From assembly GCF_031755915.1 (NCBI RefSeq), contig NC_083382.1, positions 29,178,001 to 29,242,000 on the forward strand: a stretch of DNA of 64,000 nt. Reading direction: 5' to 3'. Within the stretch, counting starts at the first letter, position 1. Every line of letters begins with the position of its first letter. Both the position numbers and the translations under genes were made by a program. Positions 24,227 to 35,229 of this stretch are shown here, in pieces. The notes below the pieces were generated by a model, which had not been told where the DNA came from, made no database searches, and saw nothing but the letters and a program-made list of their open reading frames with translations. The stretch is from Ziziphus jujuba. Lineage: Eukaryota; Streptophyta; Magnoliopsida; Rosales; Rhamnaceae.

Positions 24227-24258
<32 letters not shown>
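24222..24258. repeat. (TTA)n microsatellite
   Basis: About eleven TTA units, one interrupted by TCA at the left end. Confidence 0.9.
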
Positions 24259-24540
24259 GGTAATGAAGCGTAAAAGCCTAACCAATATCTAGCATAAAAG
24301 CCTAACCAATATCTACACGAGGAGAAGTAAATAGGACAGTTTTTTATATATATATATATATATATATAAAGAGATTAGGTTTTTCGTTTTAAATTTGACA
24401 CAATTATCTTATGAGTTATATTAATTAATCATTACAGAAAGTGTTCTAATTCCAATACGAATTAATAGTGTCCTATGCAATTCCTATTACACTTTTGTCT
24501 ATTGCATAAATTGTTAGAATAGATATGATATAGATACTAT

Positions 24541-24763
24541 GCCTTTTGACTAGTCAACCAATTTTGCCATTTACTGCGTACATGCATTGGTGGATAAGCT
24601 GAGCTGCCATAGCCGAGTCCAACATGGATTTAGAATTCAGAATATGTCGCTCGCATTTTACTTCCATCTAATATAAAAGAGGGAGGGGTTCATATACTAA
24701 CTACCAATTCCAACAAGTTTTCTCCACTTTGAGTATTTTTGCAAAATTCAATCCAAGCTTGCC
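24541..24763 (+). promoter_or_regulatory. Promoter of BAHD gene C, with TATA box and an embedded coding fragment
   Basis: Homologous to the E promoter (53860-54086). TATAAAAG at 24672-24679 lies 92 bases before the ATG; E has lost this box. At about 24607-24631 the sequence CCATAGCCGAGTCCAACATG plus GATTT replaces the E sequence and exactly matches BAHD coding DNA (for example 25086-25110 in gene C). Confidence 0.65.
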
Positions 24764-26179
24764 ATGGCAAAGCCCCAATCTGTGAAAGTACTTGAGGTTT
24801 GTCGAGTAGCTCCACCATCAGACTTACCAAATTTGGCCTCCCTAAACTCTCTCCCTTTGACCTTCTTTGATATATTCTGGGTAAGATCGCCACCGGTTGA
24901 GAGACTTTTCTTCTACGAATTCTCTTCCTCTAACACACCCTTATTCGATTCCATCATTCCAAAACTCAAACACTCTCTTTCTCTCACCCTCCAACACTAT
25001 CTCCCTCTAGCAGGAAACCTTGTTTGGCCGCAAGACTCTCACAAACCCTTCATCAAATACGTTGACGGTGATGGAGTTTCGCTTACCATAGCCGAGTCCA
25101 ACATGGATTTTTATCATCTCTCTAGCAACGGATTTCGCGAAGCCACAGAATGCCATCCTCTTATTCCCCACTTGGAAGAGTCCCATGAAAGAGTTGCTGT
25201 GGTGGCACTGCAAATTACTCTGTTTCCAAACTCTGGCTTTTGCATTGGAGTCACTTCCCACCATGCAGTTTTGGACGGTAAAACTTCAACTTCTTTTGTC
25301 AAGTCGTGGGCTTACATATGCAATAAAACTGCCGGATCAGGATTTGCAGACTCGCCGCCATCATCGCCGTACTTGCCCCCGGATCTTACGCCATTCTATG
25401 ACAGAGCAGCCATTAAAGACCCTGCAGAACTCGAAGTGATTTACTCGAACGCGTGGCTAAAGCAAGGCGGACCCAATAACAGAAGCCTAATGTTAAAGAA
25501 AGATCATGTTCAACCAGGTTTAGTCCGAGCCACTTTCGAATTGAGTGGAGAGCAAATACAAAAGTTGAGAAACTTTGTGTCTGCCGATCAGAACAGATCA
25601 AAGCATCAAGTTCAACGTATATCGACGTTTTCGCTGGTATTCGGCTACACATTTGTATGCCTACAGAGAGCTACAGAGACGAAAGAAAAGAATACCATGC
25701 TTGCATTCAGCGTCGACGCAAGGTCTCGGCTCAAACCTGCAATCCCTCCAACGTATTTTGGAAACTGCATATCAGGCTGCTTTGCAGTTCCAGAGACTAA
25801 GAAGGTGTTAAGGGAAAAATATGGGGTATGCTATGTGGTAGAGGCAATAAGTGAATCTATAAAAGGTCTTGAAAATGGAGTCCTGAATGGTGCAGAAACT
25901 TGGGCTTCATTCATCGATGATGCCATGGATCAGAAGGAAAGCAAACAGAGAATGATGAGTGTTGCAGGCTCACCTCGGTTTGAGGTTTACAGTACAGATT
26001 TTGGGTTCGGAAGGCCAAGGAAGGTGGAGATAGCTTCTATTGATAAAACAGGAGTAGTGTCTTTGTCCGATAGCAGGATTGGGAATGGAGGAGTTGAGAT
26101 TGGTTTGGTTTTAAATGTGCAAGAAATGAGATCTTTTGCCTCTTTGTTTGCCAAAGTTCTTGAAGAAGAAGTCCATTGA
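24764..26179 (+). CDS. BAHD acyltransferase C (malonyltransferase type), intact
   Basis: Single exon of 471 residues from the first in-frame ATG (MAKPQSVKVLEVCRVAPPSD). HxxxD is at 167-171 (HAVLD), YFGNC at 331-335, and the DFGWG box reads DFGFG at 412-416, as in E and B'. The catalytic motif and the malonyltransferase-clade YFGNC are present, so an acyl-CoA-dependent transferase acting on a phenolic glycoside in the cytosol is the best reading; substrate is not determined. It is closest to E, including matching flanks, and carries a longer loop (SGFADSPPSSPYLPPDL) after residue 190 than A. A TATA box is present upstream. No lesion was seen. Confidence 0.93.
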   Translation: MAKPQSVKVLEVCRVAPPSDLPNLASLNSLPLTFFDIFWVRSPPVERLFFYEFSSSNTPLFDSIIPKLKHSLSLTLQHYLPLAGNLVWPQDSHKPFIKYVDGDGVSLTIAESNMDFYHLSSNGFREATECHPLIPHLEESHERVAVVALQITLFPNSGFCIGVTSHHAVLDGKTSTSFVKSWAYICNKTAGSGFADSPPSSPYLPPDLTPFYDRAAIKDPAELEVIYSNAWLKQGGPNNRSLMLKKDHVQPGLVRATFELSGEQIQKLRNFVSADQNRSKHQVQRISTFSLVFGYTFVCLQRATETKEKNTMLAFSVDARSRLKPAIPPTYFGNCISGCFAVPETKKVLREKYGVCYVVEAISESIKGLENGVLNGAETWASFIDDAMDQKESKQRMMSVAGSPRFEVYSTDFGFGRPRKVEIASIDKTGVVSLSDSRIGNGGVEIGLVLNVQEMRSFASLFAKVLEEEVH

Positions 26180-27132
26180 AGTTATGTGATTCTGGTTGTT
26201 TTTTTGTGTTGGGTAGCAAATTTTGATTTTCTACTGACTTTGAGAATTGTTTTGTTTCTTCTTTTCAAATAATCGTCGAGATAATATTAGTATGTCCTTA
26301 TTTGTCCGTGTATGTAAAGGCAATCGGTTATTAATTTTCAAAAATAGATCCATATTGTGATGGTTCTAGGAAAGTTTAAAAAACCTTGTCAGCATAGATT
26401 ATAGAAATGTCAATATTTTTAACAAACTAGATTTATAAAAAAAAATTGTTCGGGAGAAAATTGAAAATACTGCAATTTTTTTTTTTATACTATTTTTTAT
26501 GGATTTGAAAATTTTGTTTTAAACGAAAATTTAGAGGTCATCATGAAAAGTAGAAAAAACTCTTCTAGGCACTACTGACCGACTTGTCGGTGCCTCTGAC
26601 TTATGGGTGACTCCCCCATGTGCATCAGACCGACCGAACGTACATTTGTCCCACAGATTTTCTTGTATGTACCATTTCATTTATTAGACAGTTCCCCTGC
26701 TAAAAGTGGTTCAGAGCACCATAATGGAATACCTGCAATTTATTTCAATTATTGCACGGAGAATAAATGCAAGTAATTAAATGCTATACATGTAAACGTG
26801 AAAATAAAAAAAACAATACTCATCATTATTGAGTGTTTTTATGGAAAATATAATGAAGTAAAATAATAGAGGAACGAAGTTGATAAATACCCATGCATAC
26901 GTAATAGCCAGTTTCTAGCGTACAAAACCCATTTACCATGAAAATGAGCATGATGATGGGATATTAAGGTTAAAAAGATGTTACAAGAGTTGAATACCTA
27001 CTACTTGTATTTTGGGAGAAACATCGTGTTTACACGAAAAATCCTCATTTTGAAATCTAGATTGAATATTAATTTTTTTGGAATCCAAACAAATGCTTAT
27101 AAATAAAATGAAGATGTCATCTAAAAAGAAAA

Positions 27133-27460
27133 GACATTAAGTTTTCCCTGTACATGACCAAACTTTCCCAATATTGAAATTAAAAACGTTCAATTTCGTT
27201 CTAAAAGCAAAAATTAATGTTGCCATTCACTTTTGTCCGGCAGAATGCTCTGCCATCAGACTTTCGACTTCTTAGCCCCATGAGCCAGAGTGGTGATGTA
27301 TAATGGTCATTAAGTTTTGTTCCGTACATGACCAAACTTTTCCAACGTGAAAAAAAACAAACTTTCAATTTCGTTATAAATGCATAAATTAATGTTGCCA
27401 ACTACTTTTGTCCAGCAGAATGCTTTGCCGGCCGTCAGACTTTCGAAAGCATGCTCTTTC
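27133..27460. repeat. Degenerate tandem duplication, about 175-bp unit
   Basis: Two copies share CATTAAGTTTT, GTACATGACCAAACTTT, TTCAATTTCGTT, AATTAATGTTGCCA and CAGACTTTCGA in the same order (starts near 27136 and 27307). No coding meaning is evident. Confidence 0.8.
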
Positions 27461-28685
27461 TTCTTGGCACCTAAACCGACCCATTTTATAGGAGAAAAGA
27501 AAAATACATCGTCCATTAATATATATATTTGTATTTTGATGATATATCATCAAGTAATGAACCATGTATAAATAATATTATATGTAGAACTACATAGGAT
27601 TTTATATGTAAAACAATAACGGAATATTTCACACTAAGTAATAACAATAAGGGAACCATATATAGATATTTTATACATGTAGAACTACATAAGATTTTGT
27701 CCAATTTCATAATCAGTAATAACAATACAAGGCTTTACCTCTCTTAGTTCTTCAATTATGCTCATATTTATACTTTGGTTTTTGAACTTTTTGTGACATT
27801 TTGATATATAAATTTTATTTTCTTACATTTTGATTCTTGAAACTATTTGTAACCTAATTCTTAACAATTTTAAATTGTATAATTAATACATTGGATGCAA
27901 CTTATTAGAGTTTTGTGTGATCGTCTAATTTTATAGTTTTATCGCTGATTATTTAAAAAGTGCTAAAAAATAAAATACAAATAATTTTGAAAACAAAAAT
28001 TTAACAAAAAAAGAAGTTTCAAGTACTAAAATGTCACAAAAATAAAATAAAAACTAAAGTGTAAATGTAGTTCGTAGATAAACTATGCTAATAACCCTAC
28101 AGCCATAATAGAGCTAATAAACCGTGCCAACAATAATGAGCTGATAACCCTCCCAATAGTTTTGGTCACGCAACCCAATTTTATGTCCCTCTTGTTTTGT
28201 TTCGTAGTCCCCGTATTACTATCATCATTAGCGATTGGCAGCATCCTGACTTTGGAGCTTCTGACTCGATACTCTCAGCCACCAAAAAAAAAAAAAAAAA
28301 AGAATAATAATAATAATAACAATTATTATTATTATTTTGCTTTTAACAGTAACAACTATTGTCGTAGAAAAGGCAACTTTTTTATGGCTGACAATGACAT
28401 TTGTGGTCAGTAAGTAAACATCTAGAAGGGAAGAAACGTTTATCTTGAAAAACAAAAAAAAAAGTCTGGAAAGAAGAAACTATAATCAGTTATGAATATT
28501 CTGTATATATATATATATATATAAGAATGAATATTCGGTATTCAATAATGGGACATTATCAATATTTTTTCTTTTTGGTGAATAATAAGCGGACATGATT
28601 GCAATTTGTATATCAATTTAGTTTTGATATTACTTGTTCCACTTTTTTTTTTTTTTTTTTTTTTTTTTTCCCAATCTGGAATCTT

Positions 28686-28893
28686 GGGACGGTAAGTGCT
28701 TTGATGAATTATTTTGAATTTTTTATACCATTGTAGTTAAGTCTATTTCCTCTTCGAGGCATGTGTTACACGAAAAAGGTACCTTTGAAATTTTTGGATG
28801 GTAGGTGCTTTGATGAATTATTTTGAATTTTTTTATACCATTTTAGTTAAATCTATTTCCTTTTGTAAGCATGTGTTACAGAAAAAAGGTTCC
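28686..28893. repeat. Tandem duplication, about 110-bp unit
   Basis: Two copies led by GGTAAGTGCTTTGATGAATT and GGTAGGTGCTTTGATGAATT, each ending GCATGTGTTACA plus an A-rich run. Confidence 0.85.
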
Positions 28894-29082
28894 CGCACAA
28901 CCCCACATAAATATTTGATGTTTTAAAAAAAACTTTTTTTCTTTTTTATGAGAAAATTTAAACATACTTTCTTTCTTTCTTTCTTTTTTTTCTTTTCTTA
29001 AACTTGGTTGAACAAGACAATCTGAAGGTGTGTTTTAATAATTTTGTTTATTAGGTCAAATTATGAATATAACATTTAAAAA

Positions 29083-29238
29083 TACCTGGTAGTAACAAAT
29101 ATATATTTAAATTATTTATCAGCTGAGTAATATGTTTTAAATGCTCTTTCCATTTATGTTACCTGGTAGTAACAAATATATATTTAAATTATTTATCAGC
29201 CGGGTAGTATGTTTTAAATGCTCTTTCCATTTATGTTG
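29083..29238. repeat. Tandem duplication, about 77-bp unit
   Basis: Two nearly identical copies starting ACCTGGTAGTAACAAATATA and ending CTCTTTCCATTTATGTT. The few differences suggest a recent event. Confidence 0.9.
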
Positions 29239-29449
29239 TTTCACTTTCCTTAAGCTTTTGATGGTTGTCTGCTCGTTTAATTTGATGCTTCTTTTGTAAG
29301 TTATGATATGATGGGTCATTAATTGTGGTTTTGTTTGAATTTTTCTTTGAATTGTATTTTTTTTTTTTTGTATGAATGTTGTAAGGGATTTTCTTTAATA
29401 ATTTTTTACCGATTTGTTTTGTTTAAAGCGAACCAAGCTTGTTGAAATA

Positions 29450-30742
29450 GAGAAATTATTCAATACATAATGTGTCTTGACATGGAATCCCAAATGGTAC
29501 ATGTTACGGAATTGGGAGAAAAACAAATGGCAACAGAAACAAAGAAATCGAAGAACAAACACACAATTAACGTGGAAACCCTTGACGGGAAAAACCACGG
29601 GCAGGGAGAAGCAAATCCAATATCGAAAGATTTGTACAAGGTGAGCCAAATTTCGAGATACCCTAAAAAACCCCAATCGACCGAACAAAAATACAGATGT
29701 ATATATAGTACAGAAGAAACCCTAAAATTGAACAGGTCCATACCGCGGGGGCGCTGCCCCCGCACCCCCGTCGGGCTCAGTGGTGACAGTCTCGGGCCTA
29801 TCGGCCCGAGACCTCCGCTTCCACCACAAAGCTCCAAATTTTTCTCCAAAATTTAGTTTCACCAAATGGGTCACACCGCGAGCTTTTCGGGTCAGGTCAA
29901 CAAGAATTCGGGTCACAAACTCTAACAGTACACATAGCCAATACAATAATGCCATGTATCTATCAATAAATACCTAAAAACAAATGAATCAATCTACTCA
30001 TTAACGCTGTTGGGTTGCCATCATCATATGAAGAAGCTTTTCTGCTAAACGAAAAACACCAATATCATATTTGCAGCTTTTGTTTTTAAATTTTCTGGGT
30101 TGAGAGAAACGAAAAAAAAAATGATCCATTATCATGGACAAACCGCATGTTTCAAAAACAAAAGCACCTCCAACTTTACTTAATATGTGCCCACTAATTA
30201 AAACAAAATAATTTGAATATAAATCTTAATGCCGAGGCAACCTTCATAGAGAACAATAACGATGGAAAACTGAAAATTAAAGCCAACAACCTAGTTGTTG
30301 TTCATCTATATTTTATTTTATTTTTTCTGTTACAATTGACTTTGTATTGTTTAAGCATTTAAAATTTGATCTCATTGAAATCTAGGGTTATTAATCTAAG
30401 ATGGGTGAAATAGCAGAACAAGAATGGTAGACAATTAAAAAAATAATAACAACAAAAGAATAGAGAGGGAGACAAGCAGAGAAAATGAAGAAAAAGATAC
30501 AGATGAAGAGAGGATTAAGGTGGGGTGGAAACCCAAGCGTTGTCTTCTGGCACCAATGGACCACGCCATTCCCTTTTCTTTAATAGATCTAAGAAGGCCA
30601 ATGAGAAGACAAGTTAATGGCGCATTAATTTACTGATCTATCAAAACTTGACATGTTAATAGTAAGAGACATGTTACAAGATTTATATTCAAATTATTTT
30701 GGGATTCCATGTCAATACACATTGTGTATTGAATAATTTCTC
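29450..30742. mobile_element. Mutator-like element with 46-bp inverted ends, carrying a nested Copia solo LTR
   Basis: The left end GAGAAATTATTCAATACATA and the reverse complement of the right end (GAGAAATTATTCAATACACA) continue as an inverted repeat of about 46 bp. Flanks GTTGAAATA and GTTGAGATA form a 9-bp TSD with one mismatch. Without the nested LTR the element is about 860 bp and encodes no transposase. It ends only about 10-15 bp before the start of visible block 2 homology. Confidence 0.82.
29502..29927 (-). mobile_element. Solo LTR of the Copia family found intact at 57150
   Basis: 426 bp from TGTTACGGAATTGGGAG to CTCTAACA, flanked by the perfect 5-bp TSD GTACA. It matches the LTRs of the 57150-61923 element but is longer, carrying a GC-rich insert (CCGCGGGGGCGCTGCCCCCG) near 29743-29790. 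The same strand orientation as that Copia is inferred from end order. Confidence 0.9.
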
Positions 30743-30756
30743 GTTGAGATATCTCT

Positions 30757-30790
30757 ATCATTTCTCATGTAGCTAGCCTAGTACTTTATT

Positions 30791-30833
<43 letters not shown>

Positions 30834-31301
30834 TCATGGTTATAAATAATAATCATTTATTGCCTAACTGCAAATAGAATCTAGCGGAAATTGTATAACT
30901 TCAAAGGGCATCAAGACCCTTTTGCAAATATAGAAGCAAAAAAAGCTTTTCATTTCTTTCCATGGCCACTTTTGCTACATATATATGAACTAGGTCATCT
31001 ACAGTGAAGAATGTCTCAACTATGATCACAAAAAATTGAAAGTCCAAATACTTCGTAAAGACCTGATTGCTTGCTCCTTTTGCTTTGTAGTATTTCAAAT
31101 ATTGTTAATACGTTTTTCTTTTTAATGCAAAAATATCTCTATATATATATATATATATATTTTATTTTTATTTTTCGTTTTCTTTATTTTTTCAAGATAA
31201 TTTCAGATTGAATAATAACAAAAAAAGAAGAAGTCAATTTCTAATTGCAAACTCATTGAATTTTATAACCAATGTAACAATTTAGTTGGTTATTATGTGA
31301 A
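30757..31301. other. Far-upstream region of pseudogene A'
   Basis: Non-coding, AT-rich, nearly identical to 923-1440, with an expanded (AT)n run at about 30795-30828. Nothing else was seen. Confidence 0.65.
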
Positions 31302-31328
31302 TTAATTGGGAAATTTCACGGTGCGAAC

Positions 31329-31644
31329 TGATGAAACTCAAGATTAACAAAATAATATTTAAGAAATAATGCCTTGTAAAAAATGCTCTGTTTCACATCC
31401 TACAAACAAAGGTCATATAATACATATATATAGATAGTAAACAGCTATGTACTACGTAATACATATGATAAGTATACATAACCATAATTATCCCCTAAAC
31501 CCTTTATCCTTATCTCTACACAATCCCATATCCTTTAGGATATCTTCACCTTTATCACACGGGTGGCCACATGGGTTGTCATCATCTTTTGGGTGGTTGA
31601 TATTCTTTGTTATTCTGGCAGTATTTGTTGTGTGAGGTTTATCA
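31329..31644 (-). repeat. 3' LTR of the internally deleted Copia
   Basis: 316 bp from TGATGAAACTC to GGTTTATCA as read on the plus strand, with a polypurine tract beside it. Confidence 0.9.
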
Positions 31645-33551
31645 TTCCCCCTCAAGTTGGTGAGGGGAATTTTATGGACTCCCAACTTGAATCGGAAACG
31701 AGTGAAGAGGTCTTTGGACAGACGCTTTGTAAAAATGTCTGCAATTTGAGATGAGGAGGGAAGATACCGTGTAACCAAGGAACCGTCAGCAACCTTCTCA
31801 CGCATGAAATGATAATCAAGAGAGATACGTTTAGTTCGGTGGTGAAACACGGGATTAATAAACATATGTAAGACACTCATATTATTAGAGAACAGCTGGA
31901 AGGGCTGAGAGGAGTGAAGACCCAGTTCATGCAGAAGGTAAGAAATCCACGTAAGTTTAGCAGTTGCAGAGGCCATGGCTCTGTATTCTGCTTCAGCGCT
32001 TGAACGAGACACTGTTGTCTGCTTCTTGGACGACCAGGAAATGCAGTTGGCACCAAAGAACACACAATAGCCTGACATGCTCCTTCGGGTGAGAGGGCAT
32101 CCTGCCCAGTCAGCATCCGAACACCCATTTACAGTTCTAGTACTTTGAGCAAGAAACCTTAAACCATACAGCGTCGTGCCTTTTAAATAATGAAGTATTA
32201 GCTTGACCATCTTGAGATGTAGCATGGTTGGTTTCTGAAAAAATTGACAAACCCGATTGACTGCAAATTGGATGTCAGGCCGGGTAAACGTTAAATACTG
32301 AAGCGCTCCAACTAATTGATGGTATGATGTGGCATCCACGAGATCATCATCAGTGAAGGATGGAGTAACTTTCACAGATAGTGGAGTGGAGATGGGTGTA
32401 GCTTCAAACATGTTTGCTGTTTGAAGAAGATCACGTGTATATTTAGTCTGAGAAAGGAACAAACCACCATGGAACATGTTAACTTCAAGACCAAGGAAAT
32501 AATGAAGGTTGCCGAGGTCTTTTAAGGCAAAAACTGTGCCCAAATGTTGAATGCATTTGGAGATGATAGCAGAACTGGTTTCTGTGATTAAGACATCTTC
32601 CACATAGATTAACAAAATAATGAGATGAGTATCAGTTTTGTACACAAACATAGATGGATCAGCACGACTACAAACAAATCCCATATGAAATAAGTATGTA
32701 GACAATTTATCAAACCAGGCTCGTGGTGCCTGTTTGAGGCCATATAGGAATTTGTGTAGATAGCAAACATGTGTAGGTTTGTGTGGGTCATGGAACCCCG
32801 GTGGTTGCTCCATGTAAACTGTCTCTTTGAGATCACCATGCAAAAAAGCATTCCTAACATCCAATTGCTTCAAAGGCCATCCAGTTGACACGGCCAGAGA
32901 CATGATTAAACGAATAGTTGTAGGTTTAACTACAGGACTGAAAGTTTCATCGTAGTCCAAGCCAGCAACTTGAGTATATCCTCGTGCCACTAAACGGGCT
33001 TTATATTTATTAGACAACCATCCTCTTTTAATTTTGTTTTAAAGACCCACTTCGATCCAACAACGTTACCATGAGTAGGCCATGCCACCAATGACCAAGT
33101 GTGATTTTTGTGGAGGGCATCTAACTCGTCAAGCATAGCTTGGGCCCATTCTGGTGACTTGAGAGCTTGTTTAACCGATGTGGGTTCTGAAAGAGTGGTA
33201 AAAGATGAGTGATAGGAAGCCACGTGGGAGGCAGGTTGCAATTCAGAATGACTATCAGGATTGTTTTCTTAACTGATTCCGTGTGAGCATAGGATGGGTA
33301 TGAGTAGTGTGTGGCAATTGTGGTTGTGGAATGGGAAGGTCAATAAAAAGCCCGCTGGAAATATCTGGAAGTGGAGAATGGGTAGAGATGGAGTCAGAGG
33401 AGGAGTCTATTTGTGGAGAGATAACTGGAGATGTTGGAGGAGAGGAAGAGTGGTGTGGAATGGGTAAAGTAGAAAGTGGAGTGGGTTGATCAATAAGGTG
33501 TGGTTCACATGAAAAAGGTTGAAAGGGAGTAGACTCCTCATCCATGCAGCA
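31645..33551 (-). pseudogene. Copia polyprotein remnant: integrase tail, reverse transcriptase, RNase H
   Basis: On the minus strand, a Pro/Ser-rich linker (about 33255-33550) leads to the RT start (33241-32990) and then a long open frame from 33017 to 31488. That frame has [38 protein letters not shown], then RNase H blocks ([26 protein letters not shown]) and DIFTKRL. The catalytic box is YVED instead of YVDD. Frameshifts near 33250 and 33005 break the frame. Non-functional. Confidence 0.9.
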
Positions 33552-33867
33552 ATCTTGAAACTCAAGATTAACAAAATAATATTTAAGAAATAATGCCTTG
33601 TAAAAAATGCTCTGTTTCACATCCTACAAACAGAGGTCATATAATACATATATATAGATAGTACACAGCTACATACTACGTAATACATATGATAAGTATA
33701 CATAACCATAATTATCCCCTAAACCGTTTATCCTTATCTCTACACATCCCATATCCTTTAGGATATCTTCACCTTTATCACACGGGTGGCCACACGGGTT
33801 GTCATCATCTTTTGGGTGGTTGATATTCTTTGTTATTCTGGTAGTATTTGTTGTATGAGGTTTATCA
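33552..33867 (-). repeat. 5' LTR of the internally deleted Copia
   Basis: Matches 31329-31644. The inner border (ATCTTGAAACTC) differs from the 3' LTR (TGATGAAACTC), marking the deletion junction. Confidence 0.88.
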
Positions 33868-34042
33868 CGAACCACATCTAAGCCGATGTTTTTTGGAAAA
33901 AAAAAAAAAAAGAATGTCGACTATTGCTGTGTATATGCATACAGCATACATAACAAAGCCGATACTTTTTGGAACCAATATTTTTTTTCCAAAAAGTATC
34001 GATTTAAATGTAGTCTGCACCATAGAACTACTCATGAGTTAA

Positions 34043-34423
34043 CTTTTTATATGGATTTTTAGTTTTAAAGCAAAATCAAATTATTCTTGTCACAAAAACT
34101 GTAATCGAGAAGTGGTACTGGGATAGATAGATAGATAGAGCAAAACTCCTGAACAAATTATAAATTTATAAAATAGATCAATAAAAAAAAATTTTAAATA
34201 AAAAATGGATCACTAAATGTCTGAGCTATATACTTTAAAAATTCTGGAACAAATACTTGGTAATTGTGCCTAATTAATGCTTTTTTTTTTTTTCTCATTC
34301 ATGGCTTGTATGCATTTTTTTTTTTTTTTTTTGTCTAAAAGATTTTCCACTCCTCTAGTCCTCCTATAAATAGGTACTACGAAATACAAATCCTAAGCAA
34401 GCCAAAGATTGAGCTTTCCCATA
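34043..34423 (+). promoter_or_regulatory. Promoter region of pseudogene A'
   Basis: Near-identical to the DNA upstream of gene A, including the poly(T) runs and a TATA box (TATAAATA, 34365-34372) 52 bases before the ATG. A truncated transcript is possible. Confidence 0.65.
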
Positions 34424-35099
34424 ATGGCACAATCACAAATGGTGAAAACACTAGAGGTCTGCAAGGTGGCTCCGCCACCAGACCTATCACGCTCAGCCAT
34501 CCTTAAGTCTCTCCCTCTGACCTTCTTCGACTTATTCTCGCTACGATCACCACCATTTCAGAACCTCTTCTTCTACAAAATCCCTTCTCAAAACACACTT
34601 CAATTTGAATACTCCATTATTCCAAAGCTCAAACAATCCCTCTCTCTTACCCTCCACCACTACCTCCCTCTCGTAGGAAATCTCACTTGGCCTCAACAGC
34701 CTCACAAACCAATCATCAAATACGTTGACGGAGATGGAGTTTCACTTACCATAGTCGAGTCCAACATGGATTTCTATCATCTCACCAACAACCACTATCG
34801 CCAAGGAAACTGATTACCATCTTTTGCTGCCCCAATTGGAAGTCTCCGATGAACGAGCCACGACGATGGTTCTGCATGTCACCTTGTTTCCCAACAGTGG
34901 CTTCTCTATTGGAATCACCACCCACCATGCTGTCCTGGATGGTAAAACTTCAACATTGTTTATCAAGTCTTGGGCTCAGATTTGCAAAGCTGGAGTAGAT
35001 TCACCAGCTTTGGTGCATCAGCTTATGCCATTCTACGACAGAGAAGTTATTAAGGACCCAATCGGGCACAATTCGATTTACATAACTGAGTGGCTAAAG

Positions 35100-35229
35100 T
35101 GTAACGAGAGAATAATATGATGAATATATTGCTATATTTCCATTGAATTAGAGCCAAGAGTTAAATACAATTATAAAGCTTCCATATGGCAACATAGCTG
35201 CCAGCAATACATACTAAATATATACCGCA
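35100..35229 (-). repeat. Truncated 3' LTR of the decayed Copia
   Basis: TGTAACGAGAGAATAATATG through ACTAAATATATAC matches the outer part of the 5' LTR. It then joins coding-end sequence directly, so about half of the LTR is deleted. Confidence 0.85.

Larger units (their letters stand above)
22299..24540. other. AT-rich spacer between the CACTA-like element and gene C
   Basis: No supportable gene. A minus-strand stretch near 22760-22915 (NPKYGIDGNCATFGMMAGWA and following residues) has protein-like composition and could be an exon relic of an unrecognised gene, but there are no clear splice sites or partners. Tandem repeats and microsatellites fill much of the rest. Confidence 0.5.
26180..29440. 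other. Spacer downstream of gene C
   Basis: The first about 700 bp match the DNA downstream of E (55503-56050). Beyond that are AT-rich DNA, three local tandem duplications (listed separately), a long T run at about 28644-28669 and (AT)n near 28506-28521. No gene is supportable. Confidence 0.6.
31329..33867 (-). mobile_element. Copia retrotransposon, internally deleted, inserted in the MITE
   Basis: Both LTRs are present (31329-31644 as the 3' LTR, about 33552-33867 as the 5' LTR), bounded by the perfect TSD CGAAC (31324-31328 and 33868-33872). A polypurine tract (TTGAGGGGGAA on the minus strand) abuts the 3' LTR. The 5' LTR runs straight into the integrase-RT linker, so the primer site, gag, protease and integrase core are deleted. 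The LTRs differ at several bases in about 313, so the copy is not very recent. Confidence 0.92.
31306..34038. mobile_element. Foldback MITE (about 190 bp) split by a Copia insertion
   Basis: TTAA lies at both edges (31302-31305 and 34039-34042), while block 1 has a single TTAA at the same place, so the ends are well defined. With the Copia removed the remainder is about 189 bp and folds on itself. TTTCACGGTGCGAACCACAT at the left pairs imperfectly with the reverse complement of the right end (GGTGCAGACTACAT). CGATACTTTTTGGA pairs with TCCAAAAAGTATCG near 33958-34003. The TSD could be TTAA, TAA (Tourist-like) or TA; the superfamily is not resolved. Confidence 0.7.
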
